In this document: in pieces, positions 10,406 to 18,347 of the stretch
Layout of the letters: every line of letters begins with the position of its first letter
Position numbering within the stretch: position 1 is the first letter of the stretch
Assembly (NCBI GenBank): GCA_016875475.1
Contig: VGRB01000004.1
Location: 1 to 38,217, forward strand
From: Deltaproteobacteria bacterium
GTDB lineage: Bacteria > Myxococcota_A > UBA9042 > DTJE01
Direction of reading: 5' to 3'
DNA length: 38,217 bases
The notes under the pieces: generated by a model
What the model saw: only the letters and a program-made list of their open reading frames with translations
What the model was told of the DNA's origin: nothing
Database searches by the model: none
Translations under genes and position numbers: made by a program

Positions 10406-11173
10406 ATGATCGTCTCCCAGTTCCGCGAGGTCCGCCGGTTCATGGGCCGCATGGACCCGGGCCAGGACGTGGTCGCCGGCTTCAAGACCGTGTGCCAGGA
10501 GAACCGGATCGCGTCCGGCTGGATCATGGCGTCCGCGGTGCTGCGGAACGCGACCGTGGCCCCGGTCCTGGCCGACGGCAGCGGCATCGGCGATCCCGAG
10601 CGGACCGACGGCACCGTATTCTGCCCGTCGCTGTCCGGCAACGTGTCGGTGGAGGGCGAGACCCGCGGCGTCCGCCTCTACTCGATCTGCCACCCAGCGG
10701 ACGGCGGCGCGCCGCGCATGGGCCTGGTGCGCGCCGGCGAGGTCGTAATGTGCGAGTTCCTGGTCGTCGCGCTCGACGACGCCACGCTGGTGCGCCAGGC
10801 CGACGGCCGCGCCGGGTTCGCGCCCTGGGTCCAGCTCCAGGCGGCCGGCGAGCCGCCGCGCGAGGCGCCCCGCACGCCGATGCGCGCACCCGAGGGACCG
10901 GCCCCGCGGCCCACTCCCCCGCCGACCCACGTCGCGATCGAGGACGACGAGGCGTCCGAGCTGAACATCCTGGAGATGCAGCAGGGCGACTGGGTGGACC
11001 ACCCGAGGTTCGGCCTGTGCAAGGTCGTCCACCCCCCCGTGGACGACAAGGTGACGATCAAGCTCCCCGCCGGGAAGCACGTGGACCTCCACCTGGGCGT
11101 GATGCGCGTGCTGCCGCCGAAGCAGGTCGGGGGGAGGAAGATCTTCCAGGTGGAAGTCCGGCGGAAGACCTGA
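10406..11173 (+). CDS. PPC/DUF296-domain protein with a C-terminal Tudor/CarD-like small beta domain
   Basis: N-terminal PPC-like pattern (GQDVVAGFKTVCQENRIASGWIMASAVLRNATVAPV...LSLSGNVS...H); C-terminal GDWVDHPRFGLCKVVHPPVDDKVTIKLPAGKHVDLHLGVMRVLPP. Confidence 0.75.
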   Translation: MIVSQFREVRRFMGRMDPGQDVVAGFKTVCQENRIASGWIMASAVLRNATVAPVLADGSGIGDPERTDGTVFCPSLSGNVSVEGETRGVRLYSICHPADGGAPRMGLVRAGEVVMCEFLVVALDDATLVRQADGRAGFAPWVQLQAAGEPPREAPRTPMRAPEGPAPRPTPPPTHVAIEDDEASELNILEMQQGDWVDHPRFGLCKVVHPPVDDKVTIKLPAGKHVDLHLGVMRVLPPKQVGGRKIFQVEVRRKT

Positions 11174-11261
11174 GGGCCCCCCCCCGCGCCGGCCTCGGTT
11201 CGCGCGCAGGGTGCTGCGCGCGAACCGCCCGCACGAATGGACGGCCGGCGCGGGGGGGGCA
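11174..11261. terminator. Nested palindrome filling the convergent junction
   Basis: Outer arms 11176-11194 / 11243-11260 (GCCCCCCCCCGCGCCGGCC / GGCCGGCGCGGGGGGGGC); inner perfect 13-bp stem 11197-11209 / 11214-11226 (GGTTCGCGCGCAG / CTGCGCGCGAACC). Confidence 0.75.
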
Positions 11262-12656
11262 CTACTTCGCAGTCCGCGCACGGCGCCGCGCCGTGTACCC
11301 CTCCACGTTCTTCTGCTCGACCCGCGTGATCGCGAGCGCCCCGTCCGGCACGTCCTTCACGATCGTCGCCCCGGCGGCCACGTACGCGTCCTTCCCGACC
11401 TTCACCGGCGCGACGAGCTGGGTGTCCGACCCGATGAACGCGCCGTCGCCGATCTCGGTCGGGAGCTTGTGCACGCCGTCGTAGTTGCACGTGATCGTGC
11501 CCGCGCCGATGTTCGCCTTCGCGCCGACCGTGCAGTCCCCGAGGTAGGTCAGGTGGTTCGCCTTGGCCCCGGGACCCAGCACGGTCTTCTTCATCTCGAC
11601 GAAGTTGCCGACGTGCGCGCCGCGCCGCACCACGGACGCGGGCCGAAGGTGCGAGAACGGGCCCATCTGCGCCTCGTCCTCCACGACCGCGTCGGTCATC
11701 ACGCAGTACGGCTTGACCGCGACGCCGTCCCCGATCCGCACGTTCGTCAGCACGCACCCGCGGCCGATCGAGCAGCCTGCCCCGACGACCGTGCCCGCGT
11801 GCATCTCGACACCGGGCCAGACCTCCGAGTCCGGGCCGACCGCGCAATCCACGTCGATCATCACGGTCGCGGGCTGGCGGATCGTGACGCCAGCCGCCAT
11901 CAGCTCGCGCGCCTTGCGCCGGTGGAGCGCGGCCTCGACCTCGGCGAGCCCGGCGCGGTCGTTGACCTGGAGCGCCTCGTCCGCGTCCTCGACCACGTGC
12001 AGCCCGACCGGCTTCCCCGCGTCGCGGAGCGCCTTGACCACGTCGGTGAAGTAGAACTCCTTCTTCGCGTTCGCCGACCCGACGCCGGAGAGCATCCCGA
12101 ACAGGACGTCCGCCGCCGAAGCGTAGACGCCCACGTTCCCCTCCCGGATCGCGCGCTGCGCGGGCGTCGCGTCCCGCTCCTCCACGATCTCGGCGGGCAT
12201 GCCGTCCGCGTCCCTCAGGATGCGGCCGTACCCGGTCGGGTCGGGGAGCATCGCGGACGTCAGGGCGAACAGGCCGCCCGACGCCGTGAACGCATCGCAG
12301 AGCGCGCGGAGCGACTCCGGCCGGAGCACCGCCATGTCGCCGTTGACGACGACCGCGTTGCGGAAGCCCTCGCAATGAGGCCGCGCGCACATGGTCGCGT
12401 GGGCCGTGCCCTTCTGCTCGGCCTGGACCGCGAACTCGACCGGCGCGCCCGGGAAGAGGCCGCGCACCGCGTCCGCGACCACCTCGGCCTGGTGGCCGAT
12501 CACGAGCACCACCTTCGCGAACCCGGCCCGGAGCGCCGCGTCCACCGGGTACCAGACGAGCGGCCGGCCGGCGGCGACGTGCAGCCCCTTCTGCCGCCTC
12601 GACCGCATCCTCGTCCCGAGCCCCGCGAACAGCACGACCGCGACCGCGTCCTTCAT
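11262..12656 (-). CDS. glmU: Bifunctional UDP-N-acetylglucosamine pyrophosphorylase / glucosamine-1-phosphate acetyltransferase
   Basis: VVLFAGLGTRMRSRRQKGLH, QKGTAHA, NGDMAVL, left-handed beta-helix hexapeptide repeats, HLTYLGDCTVGAKANIGAGTITCNYDG. Confidence 0.94.
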   Translation of the reverse strand: MKDAVAVVLFAGLGTRMRSRRQKGLHVAAGRPLVWYPVDAALRAGFAKVVLVIGHQAEVVADAVRGLFPGAPVEFAVQAEQKGTAHATMCARPHCEGFRNAVVVNGDMAVLRPESLRALCDAFTASGGLFALTSAMLPDPTGYGRILRDADGMPAEIVEERDATPAQRAIREGNVGVYASAADVLFGMLSGVGSANAKKEFYFTDVVKALRDAGKPVGLHVVEDADEALQVNDRAGLAEVEAALHRRKARELMAAGVTIRQPATVMIDVDCAVGPDSEVWPGVEMHAGTVVGAGCSIGRGCVLTNVRIGDGVAVKPYCVMTDAVVEDEAQMGPFSHLRPASVVRRGAHVGNFVEMKKTVLGPGAKANHLTYLGDCTVGAKANIGAGTITCNYDGVHKLPTEIGDGAFIGSDTQLVAPVKVGKDAYVAAGATIVKDVPDGALAITRVEQKNVEGYTARRRARTAK

Positions 12657-12771
12657 CGGCGCACCTCCGTCGGGGCGGTATTCTACTCGCGCCGTCCGCG
12701 GCGTGGACAACCCGGCGGGCTCCCGGTAGCATTCCGCGGGTCCCGGGGCGCGATTCCGGAGGTGCCGGGCG

Positions 12772-15441
12772 TTGGGCGACACCCTCCCGCAGGAGCGGCG
12801 GTCCGCGCTTCACGTCGCGGTCAGCGACGCCTGCAACAACTCCTGCGTGTTCTGCCTGAACGCGCGGGTGGACGGCCGCATCGACGGCGCGCCGCCGCGC
12901 CCCCCCGCGTGGGAGGAGATCCGGGGGACGATCGACCGCGGCCGTGCGGCCGGCCTGACCGAGCTGGCCATCACGATCGCGGAGCCCACGCTCGGCAAGC
13001 ACCTGGTCCGGGCGGTCCGCCACGCGCGCGAGATCGGGTTCGAGCGGGTCGCCATGAACACGAACGGACGCCTGCTCGGGCGCGGCACCCTGCTCGACGA
13101 CCTGCTCGCGGCCGGGCTTTCCCGGATCGTGCTCTCGCTGCACGGCCCCGAGGCCGGGGTCCACGACCCGCTCGCGGGACGCGCCGGCGCGTTCGCCGAG
13201 GTCCTGGCGGGCCTCGAGAAGCTCGCGGCGCGCCGGCCCGAGAGCGGCTTCAACCTCCAGGTCCTCTGCGTGGTCTGCCGCCCGAACCTCGCAGCGATCG
13301 AGCCGATGTGGCGCTTCTTCGAGCGGCACGCGCGCCCGGACCGCGGCGACGGGATCTCGTTCACCGCCCTGAAGACGCTCGGCCTCGCCGCGGACCGGTT
13401 CGCGGACCTCGGGGTGCCGTACGGCGAGCTGGTCGATCACTGGCTCGGCGCCTGGCGCTCGCTCGGCGCGCCGCCCGCGATGATGCTGTCCGAGGTGCCG
13501 GGGTGCGTGGTGCTCGCCCGCGCGGCGACCGGGCCGGTCCCGGCCGTGGACGTGCCGGACGCCCGCTTCGTTCGCGAGGGCGTCGCGGTCCGGAACGCGA
13601 CCGACCCGAACTACGCGAAGCGGGACGCCTGCCGCGACTGCCGGATCGAGCCGGTCTGCCCCGGCGTGATGGAGCGCTACGTGGCCACGCACGGGTGGGA
13701 CGAGTTCCCGCCCGTCCGCGAGCTTCCGGCCGCGTCCGCCCCCGCGAAGGTGTCGGGCGACGGCGGGGCCCGGGCGGGCGACGGCGGGGCCCGGGCAGGC
13801 GACGGCGCGCCCGCGGTACAACTGGCCTGCATGCTGCTCGGCACGACCGCGGAGGCGCTCGCCCGCGGGGGGCTGTCCGCGACCTCGTTCCGGCGCAACG
13901 ACGACGGGCTCGCGGTCGGCGTCGCGGGCCCCGGCGGGTTCGAGGCGGTGCTCCAGGTCGCGCCGCGCGACGACACGAAGCCCGCCTACCTGCGGACCCC
14001 GGCGCTGAACGTCAGCTACTCCGGGGGGCCCGCGGAAGGGCTGCTGCCGAAGCTCCTGGCGCGCGTGGTCAGGGCGGTCGGGGACCGGCCGTTCGCCGAC
14101 CTCGCGGCCGCGTGGGACCGCGCCGCGGCCGCGGCCCCGCCCGCCCCGTCCCCCGCCGGCGATCCGGCCGCGCCGGCCGCGCCCGACCTGCCGCTGGAGG
14201 AGTCGTTCGGGGACACGGCCTGCGGCATGATGGGCGCGGTCGACGTGATCAAGGAGGTGCCGTCGGACATCGCGGTCGTGGTGCACGGGGACCGCGGCTG
14301 CCTTCCCACGCCCGAGGGCGCCTCCGCGCCGGCCTGCACCAGCGACATGCGCGAGATCGACGTGGTCGGTGGCGGCGAGGCGAGGCTGCTCGACGCGGTC
14401 CGCGCGACCCTCGCGCTCGGCCGCTCGCGGCCCGCCGCGGTCGTGCTCGTGGGGACCTGCCTGTCCGAGATGATCGGCGACGACCTCGACGAGGTCGCGG
14501 CCCGGGCGGAGGCGGAGCACGGGCTGCCCGTGGTGCCGATCCGCGCGACCGGGCTCCAGCCGCTCCGACCGGTCGAGGTCGCACGGCGCGTGCACGGCGC
14601 GCTCGCGGCCCGGTTCCTGACGCCGATGCCGCGCGCCGAGGAGATCGGCCTCGTCGGCTACCCGGACGACGAGCGCGGCCGGTTCCACTCGGAGGTCCGC
14701 GGCGTGCTGGCCGGCGCCGGGGTCGCGGTCGGGGGCGTCTGGCCGCGCGGCGGCCTGGACGGGCTCCGGCGCCTCGCGGCGGCCTGCGTCGTGCTCGCGC
14801 CCGAGCGCGTGGCGCACGGCCCCCTGCTCGACCGCCTCGATGCGCTGCGCGAAGGCGAGAACCGGCCCGGCCCCGAGGTCGCGGTGGCCGCGGCGCCGTT
14901 CGGGCTGTCCGCGACACTCGCGTTCTACCGCGAGGTCGCGATCCGCATGGGGAAGGAGGACGCGGTCAGGTCGCGCGCGGAAGGCGAGGCGGCCCGGGCC
15001 GCGGCCCGCGTCGAGCGCTTCCGCGGCCGCCACGCCGGGTTGCGCGTCGCGGTCAGCTTCGGCAACAACCGCAAGGGCACCGGCGCCCAGACGACCGTAC
15101 ACCTCGGGGTCGGGTACGTGCCGTTCCTGGTCGAGCTGGGCCTGGAGCCGGTCCTGGTCGCGCTGACCGGGGAGTCGGACGCCCAGGCGGCGAAGGTGCG
15201 CGCGCTCGCGGGGCGGCTCGGCGCCTCGGCCGAGGTCCACCTGCACCGGCGGCCCGAGGGGCTCGTCCCCGTGCTCGCGGGGGGGCGCTTCTCGCTCGCC
15301 ACGAACGAGAGCTGCCAGAAGCACTTCGTTGACGCGGCGAAGGTGCCGTACCTGCACTTCATGCGGATCGAGCCGGGGTTCGGCGGGATGATGCGGTCGA
15401 TCGACGCGATCGAGGCCGCGATCGAGGGGGGTGCGCCGTGA
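12772..15441 (+). CDS. Fusion protein: N-terminal radical SAM/SPASM-like domain plus C-terminal nitrogenase component-1-like (NifD/NifE/BchN-like) domain (TTG start)
   Basis: GGAGGT 8 nt upstream of TTG; radical SAM CNNSCVFC (12832-12855); C-x2-C-x5-C (13630-13659); nitrogenase-like CGMMGA (C484), HGDRGC (C510), GTCLSEMIGDD (C563); C-terminal NESCQKHFVDAAKVPYLHF...PGFGG. Confidence 0.87.
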   Translation: MGDTLPQERRSALHVAVSDACNNSCVFCLNARVDGRIDGAPPRPPAWEEIRGTIDRGRAAGLTELAITIAEPTLGKHLVRAVRHAREIGFERVAMNTNGRLLGRGTLLDDLLAAGLSRIVLSLHGPEAGVHDPLAGRAGAFAEVLAGLEKLAARRPESGFNLQVLCVVCRPNLAAIEPMWRFFERHARPDRGDGISFTALKTLGLAADRFADLGVPYGELVDHWLGAWRSLGAPPAMMLSEVPGCVVLARAATGPVPAVDVPDARFVREGVAVRNATDPNYAKRDACRDCRIEPVCPGVMERYVATHGWDEFPPVRELPAASAPAKVSGDGGARAGDGGARAGDGAPAVQLACMLLGTTAEALARGGLSATSFRRNDDGLAVGVAGPGGFEAVLQVAPRDDTKPAYLRTPALNVSYSGGPAEGLLPKLLARVVRAVGDRPFADLAAAWDRAAAAAPPAPSPAGDPAAPAAPDLPLEESFGDTACGMMGAVDVIKEVPSDIAVVVHGDRGCLPTPEGASAPACTSDMREIDVVGGGEARLLDAVRATLALGRSRPAAVVLVGTCLSEMIGDDLDEVAARAEAEHGLPVVPIRATGLQPLRPVEVARRVHGALAARFLTPMPRAEEIGLVGYPDDERGRFHSEVRGVLAGAGVAVGGVWPRGGLDGLRRLAAACVVLAPERVAHGPLLDRLDALREGENRPGPEVAVAAAPFGLSATLAFYREVAIRMGKEDAVRSRAEGEAARAAARVERFRGRHAGLRVAVSFGNNRKGTGAQTTVHLGVGYVPFLVELGLEPVLVALTGESDAQAAKVRALAGRLGASAEVHLHRRPEGLVPVLAGGRFSLATNESCQKHFVDAAKVPYLHFMRIEPGFGGMMRSIDAIEAAIEGGAP

Positions 15442-16700
15442 CCGTCGAGCCGCGCACATACCAGGCCCCGGCCAGCATCGGCGCCTGCGTGGCCGGGATC
15501 GCCGTGTCCGACGCCGTGACCGTGCTCCACGGCGGCGCGGGCTGCGACATCAAGCTCCACACGCTGCTGCGCCACCACAACCCGACCGGCGCGGTGCACC
15601 ATCGCGTCGTGTGCACGAAGATCGCCGAGGCGGACCTCGTGCTGGACCCCGGCGTTGTGGTCGGGCGCGCGGCCGGCGACATCGCGCGCCGCACCTCCGC
15701 CCGGCTCGTCCTGGTGACGGCCGCGTCGTTCGTCGAGATCGCGGGCATCGACCGGGAGCGCGTCGTCGCGGAGGTCGAGGCGCGGGTCGGCCTGCCTGCC
15801 GTCTATGTGTATGCCCCGGACTTCGCGGGCGACCTGTTCGACGGCTACGGCAAGGCCGCGGCCGCGGTGGCGGAGCGGATGCTGCGGGACGCGCCCGACC
15901 GGTCCGCGTCCGATCGCGCCGCGCGCGTGAACATCGCGGGCTACGTGCACGACCGGCCGATGGGCGATCACCGCGGCAACCTGGCCGAGCTGGCCTCGCT
16001 CGCCGCGGCGGTCGGGCTCGAGGTGAACGCGGTCCTGCTCGGCGGCTCGCCGGTCGCGGCGCTGGCCGACCTGCGGAACGCCGGGTTCGCGGTCGCGCTC
16101 CCCGGCGGCGGCCCGGCCGCGGACGTGCTCGCCCGGGACGCGGGCCAGCCGCGTGTGGACGCGCCGCTGCCGATCGGGCTCGAGGCGACCGCCGCGTTCC
16201 TGCGCGCCGTCGGCGGCGCGACCGGCCGGTCCGACCGCGCCGAGGCCCGGATCGATGAGCACGAGGCGCGGGTCCGGGCGCTCGTCCGGCAGGCCGCGGA
16301 GCCCCTGACCGGGCGTCGCGTCGCGCTGTTCGCCGACGGTCACAAGGTCGCGGGCCTGCTCGGGATCTGCCGCGACCTGCGCATGGTGCCGGTGCTCGCG
16401 GGCGTGCTCGACGGTCGCGCGGACGCGCTGCCCTCGCCGCTGCCGGACGGGCTCGCGGTCCTGGTCGATCCGGGCCAGCCGACGTGCCTGGCGCGCATCG
16501 CGGACCTCGCGAAGGCAGGCGCGGTGGACGCCGTCGTCGGCCCGGCCTGGGAGGTCCAGGCCGCGCGCCGGGCGGGCGTCGCCGGGATCGAGTTCGGGTT
16601 CCCGTGCAAGGCGTACCAGCCGTTGCACCCCGTCCCGTACCTGGGTTATGAGGGCGTGCTTGCGACGGCCTCGCGCATCCTCGAGGCCATTGGCACCTGA
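15438..16700 (+). CDS. Nitrogenase component-1-like beta subunit (NifK/NifN/BchB-like), GTG start overlapping upstream stop
   Basis: GTGA overlap; CVAGIAVSDAVTVLHGGAGCDIK; FADGHKVAGLLGICRDLRMVPVLAGV; C-terminal GFPCKAYQPLHPVPYLGYEGVLATASRILEAI. Confidence 0.85.
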   Translation: MTVEPRTYQAPASIGACVAGIAVSDAVTVLHGGAGCDIKLHTLLRHHNPTGAVHHRVVCTKIAEADLVLDPGVVVGRAAGDIARRTSARLVLVTAASFVEIAGIDRERVVAEVEARVGLPAVYVYAPDFAGDLFDGYGKAAAAVAERMLRDAPDRSASDRAARVNIAGYVHDRPMGDHRGNLAELASLAAAVGLEVNAVLLGGSPVAALADLRNAGFAVALPGGGPAADVLARDAGQPRVDAPLPIGLEATAAFLRAVGGATGRSDRAEARIDEHEARVRALVRQAAEPLTGRRVALFADGHKVAGLLGICRDLRMVPVLAGVLDGRADALPSPLPDGLAVLVDPGQPTCLARIADLAKAGAVDAVVGPAWEVQAARRAGVAGIEFGFPCKAYQPLHPVPYLGYEGVLATASRILEAIGT

Positions 16701-16711
16701 AGGAGGAAGCA

Positions 16712-17278
16712 ATGATCCGCGGAACCCGCATCCTGGTCGCGTCGCTCCTCGCCGTCGCGCCGGCCGTCCCGGCCGCGGCGCAGGGCAAGCCGGCGAAGAA
16801 CCCGGTCGCCGTGATCGAGACGAACCTCGGCACGATCGAGATCGAGCTGTGGCCGGACAAGGCCCCGAAGACGGTCGAGAACTTCGTCACGCTCGCGAAG
16901 AAGGGCTTCTACGACGGCACGCGGTTCCACCGCCTGGTCCCGGGCTTCGTGATCCAGGGCGGCGACCCGCTCTCCAGGGACCCGGCCAACCGCTCCCGGT
17001 GGGGCACCGGCGGCCCGGGCTACAAGTTCGCGGACGAGCCGGTCAAGGCGGACTACGAGCGCGGCTGCGTGGCCATGGCCAACTCCGGCCCCGACACGAA
17101 CGGCAGCCAGTTCTTCATCTGCGTCCGCGAGCTGAAGGGCCGCCTTCCGCCCAAGTACAACCACTTCGGCAAGGTCTCGAAGGGCATGGACGTGGTGGAC
17201 AGGATCGTCGCGCTCGACCGCGACGAGGCCGACCGCCCCAAGACCGACGTGATCATGAAGAAGGTGACGGTCAAGTAG
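16712..17278 (+). CDS. Cyclophilin-type peptidyl-prolyl cis-trans isomerase, exported
   Basis: GGAGGAAGCAATG; signal peptide ending AAAQG; VENFVTLAKKGFYDGTRFHRLVPGFVIQGGDP, NGSQFFI. Confidence 0.93.
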   Translation: MIRGTRILVASLLAVAPAVPAAAQGKPAKNPVAVIETNLGTIEIELWPDKAPKTVENFVTLAKKGFYDGTRFHRLVPGFVIQGGDPLSRDPANRSRWGTGGPGYKFADEPVKADYERGCVAMANSGPDTNGSQFFICVRELKGRLPPKYNHFGKVSKGMDVVDRIVALDRDEADRPKTDVIMKKVTVK

Positions 17279-17286
17279 CCCCTCCC

Positions 17287-17316
17287 AGCCGGGTCCCGGC
17301 AGGGGACCCGGACGGC
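17287..17316 (+). terminator. Candidate hairpin after the cyclophilin gene
   Basis: Stem CGGGTCCC / GGGACCCG with loop GGCAG shortly after the stop; no U-tract. Confidence 0.4.
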
Positions 17317-17429
17317 CCGCCCCCGGCCGCAGGCCACCCACGATCCGTTCGCGGATGCGCCGGCGGGCGGGTTCGTTCCGTTGCGTTCGCGGCGCTCGCG
17401 CGCTACGCTGGCACCGGAGAGGTGGGGCG

Positions 17430-18347
17430 ATGCACGAGGAGGCGACCGTGAGCGAAAGGAACGATGGCGGGTCTCCGCCCGGATCCGGGGGCGGACCGCC
17501 GCACGGGGACGGAGCGCAGCGCGCAGGCGTGGGGGGGCCGAGGCGGGAGGGCGGCAGGCCCCCGGGCCGCGGACCGGAGCGCGGTCGGGCGACCCACCCG
17601 CCGCGGAGCCCGGCGGGCGCCAAGGCGACGCCGGAGGAGAAGGCCAAGGCCCAGCAGGTCGTCGAGCGCTCGGGGATCCCGCTCCCGCAGGCGATCCTGG
17701 TCGTGCGCGGGCAGGTCACGCTGAACGACGTCCTGAAGGAGATGCTCGCGCGCGAGAAGGTGGAGAAGCTGGTCAAGGAGGGGTTCGACCGCAGCCTCGC
17801 GGGCCAGGTCGCGCACGGCCGCCTGGACCTGGAGCGGGCCCGGCGGATCCAGAAGGTCTGGACGACCCAGAACGCGTCATTCCACTCGGACCGCATGAAG
17901 GACCTGCCGGTCGGCGCGCCGGTCATGGTGTCCCTGTTCGACGCCGGCGCGGTACGTGGCCTCGTGCAGGACGTGTCGCGCTACGACCTCGTGCTCCGGA
18001 CCGAGGCCGGGCCCGAGCCGGTGACGGTCAAGAAGCACGACATCAAGTTCTACTGCGCGCTCGGCTACGCGGACCGCGTGCTGGCGTCGGTCGGACGCGA
18101 CGCCGAGGTGGCCGCGCTCGGGCTGAAGGCCAGCACGAGCCTGGCCGATCGCTTCCGGCCCGAGGACGCGCTGGTGCTCCAGTGGGTCCCGTCCGCCGCG
18201 CCGAAGCGCCTCGTGCTGCGGGACGGCGACGCGCTTACCGGCGTGCCGGTGCGGATCGCGAGGTACGAGATCGAGCTGGACGTAGGCGACGGCGCGACCG
18301 TGTGCGTGCTGACCCACGCGCTGCTCCGGGAGCGGCCGTTCGTGTAG
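17430..18347 (+). CDS. Hypothetical protein with disordered GRP-rich N-terminus and two Hfq/Sm-like modules
   Basis: APVMVSLFDAGAVRGLVQDVSRYDLVLRTEAGPEPVTVKKHDIKF resembles the Hfq Sm1/Sm2 pattern; second copy PKRLVLRDGDALTGVPVRIARYEIELDVGDGATVCVLTHALL. Confidence 0.7.
   Translation: MHEEATVSERNDGGSPPGSGGGPPHGDGAQRAGVGGPRREGGRPPGRGPERGRATHPPRSPAGAKATPEEKAKAQQVVERSGIPLPQAILVVRGQVTLNDVLKEMLAREKVEKLVKEGFDRSLAGQVAHGRLDLERARRIQKVWTTQNASFHSDRMKDLPVGAPVMVSLFDAGAVRGLVQDVSRYDLVLRTEAGPEPVTVKKHDIKFYCALGYADRVLASVGRDAEVAALGLKASTSLADRFRPEDALVLQWVPSAAPKRLVLRDGDALTGVPVRIARYEIELDVGDGATVCVLTHALLRERPFV

Noticed and set aside
12657-12771. Sigma-54/NifA-type promoter upstream of the nitrogenase-like locus
   Set aside because: No convincing TGGCAC-N5-TTGC match seen in the short divergent intergenic region
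10678-15459. 1593-aa minus-strand ORF opposite the nitrogenase-like gene
   Set aside because: Arg/Ala/Gly/Asp-rich translation typical of GC-rich antisense frames; the plus-strand genes have clear domains and start signals
16712-17278. Cyclophilin gene 11 nt after the nitrogenase-like pair as a NifM-like maturation PPIase
   Set aside because: NifM is a parvulin-type PPIase; this is a cyclophilin with a signal peptide, so it is probably periplasmic and only a neighbour
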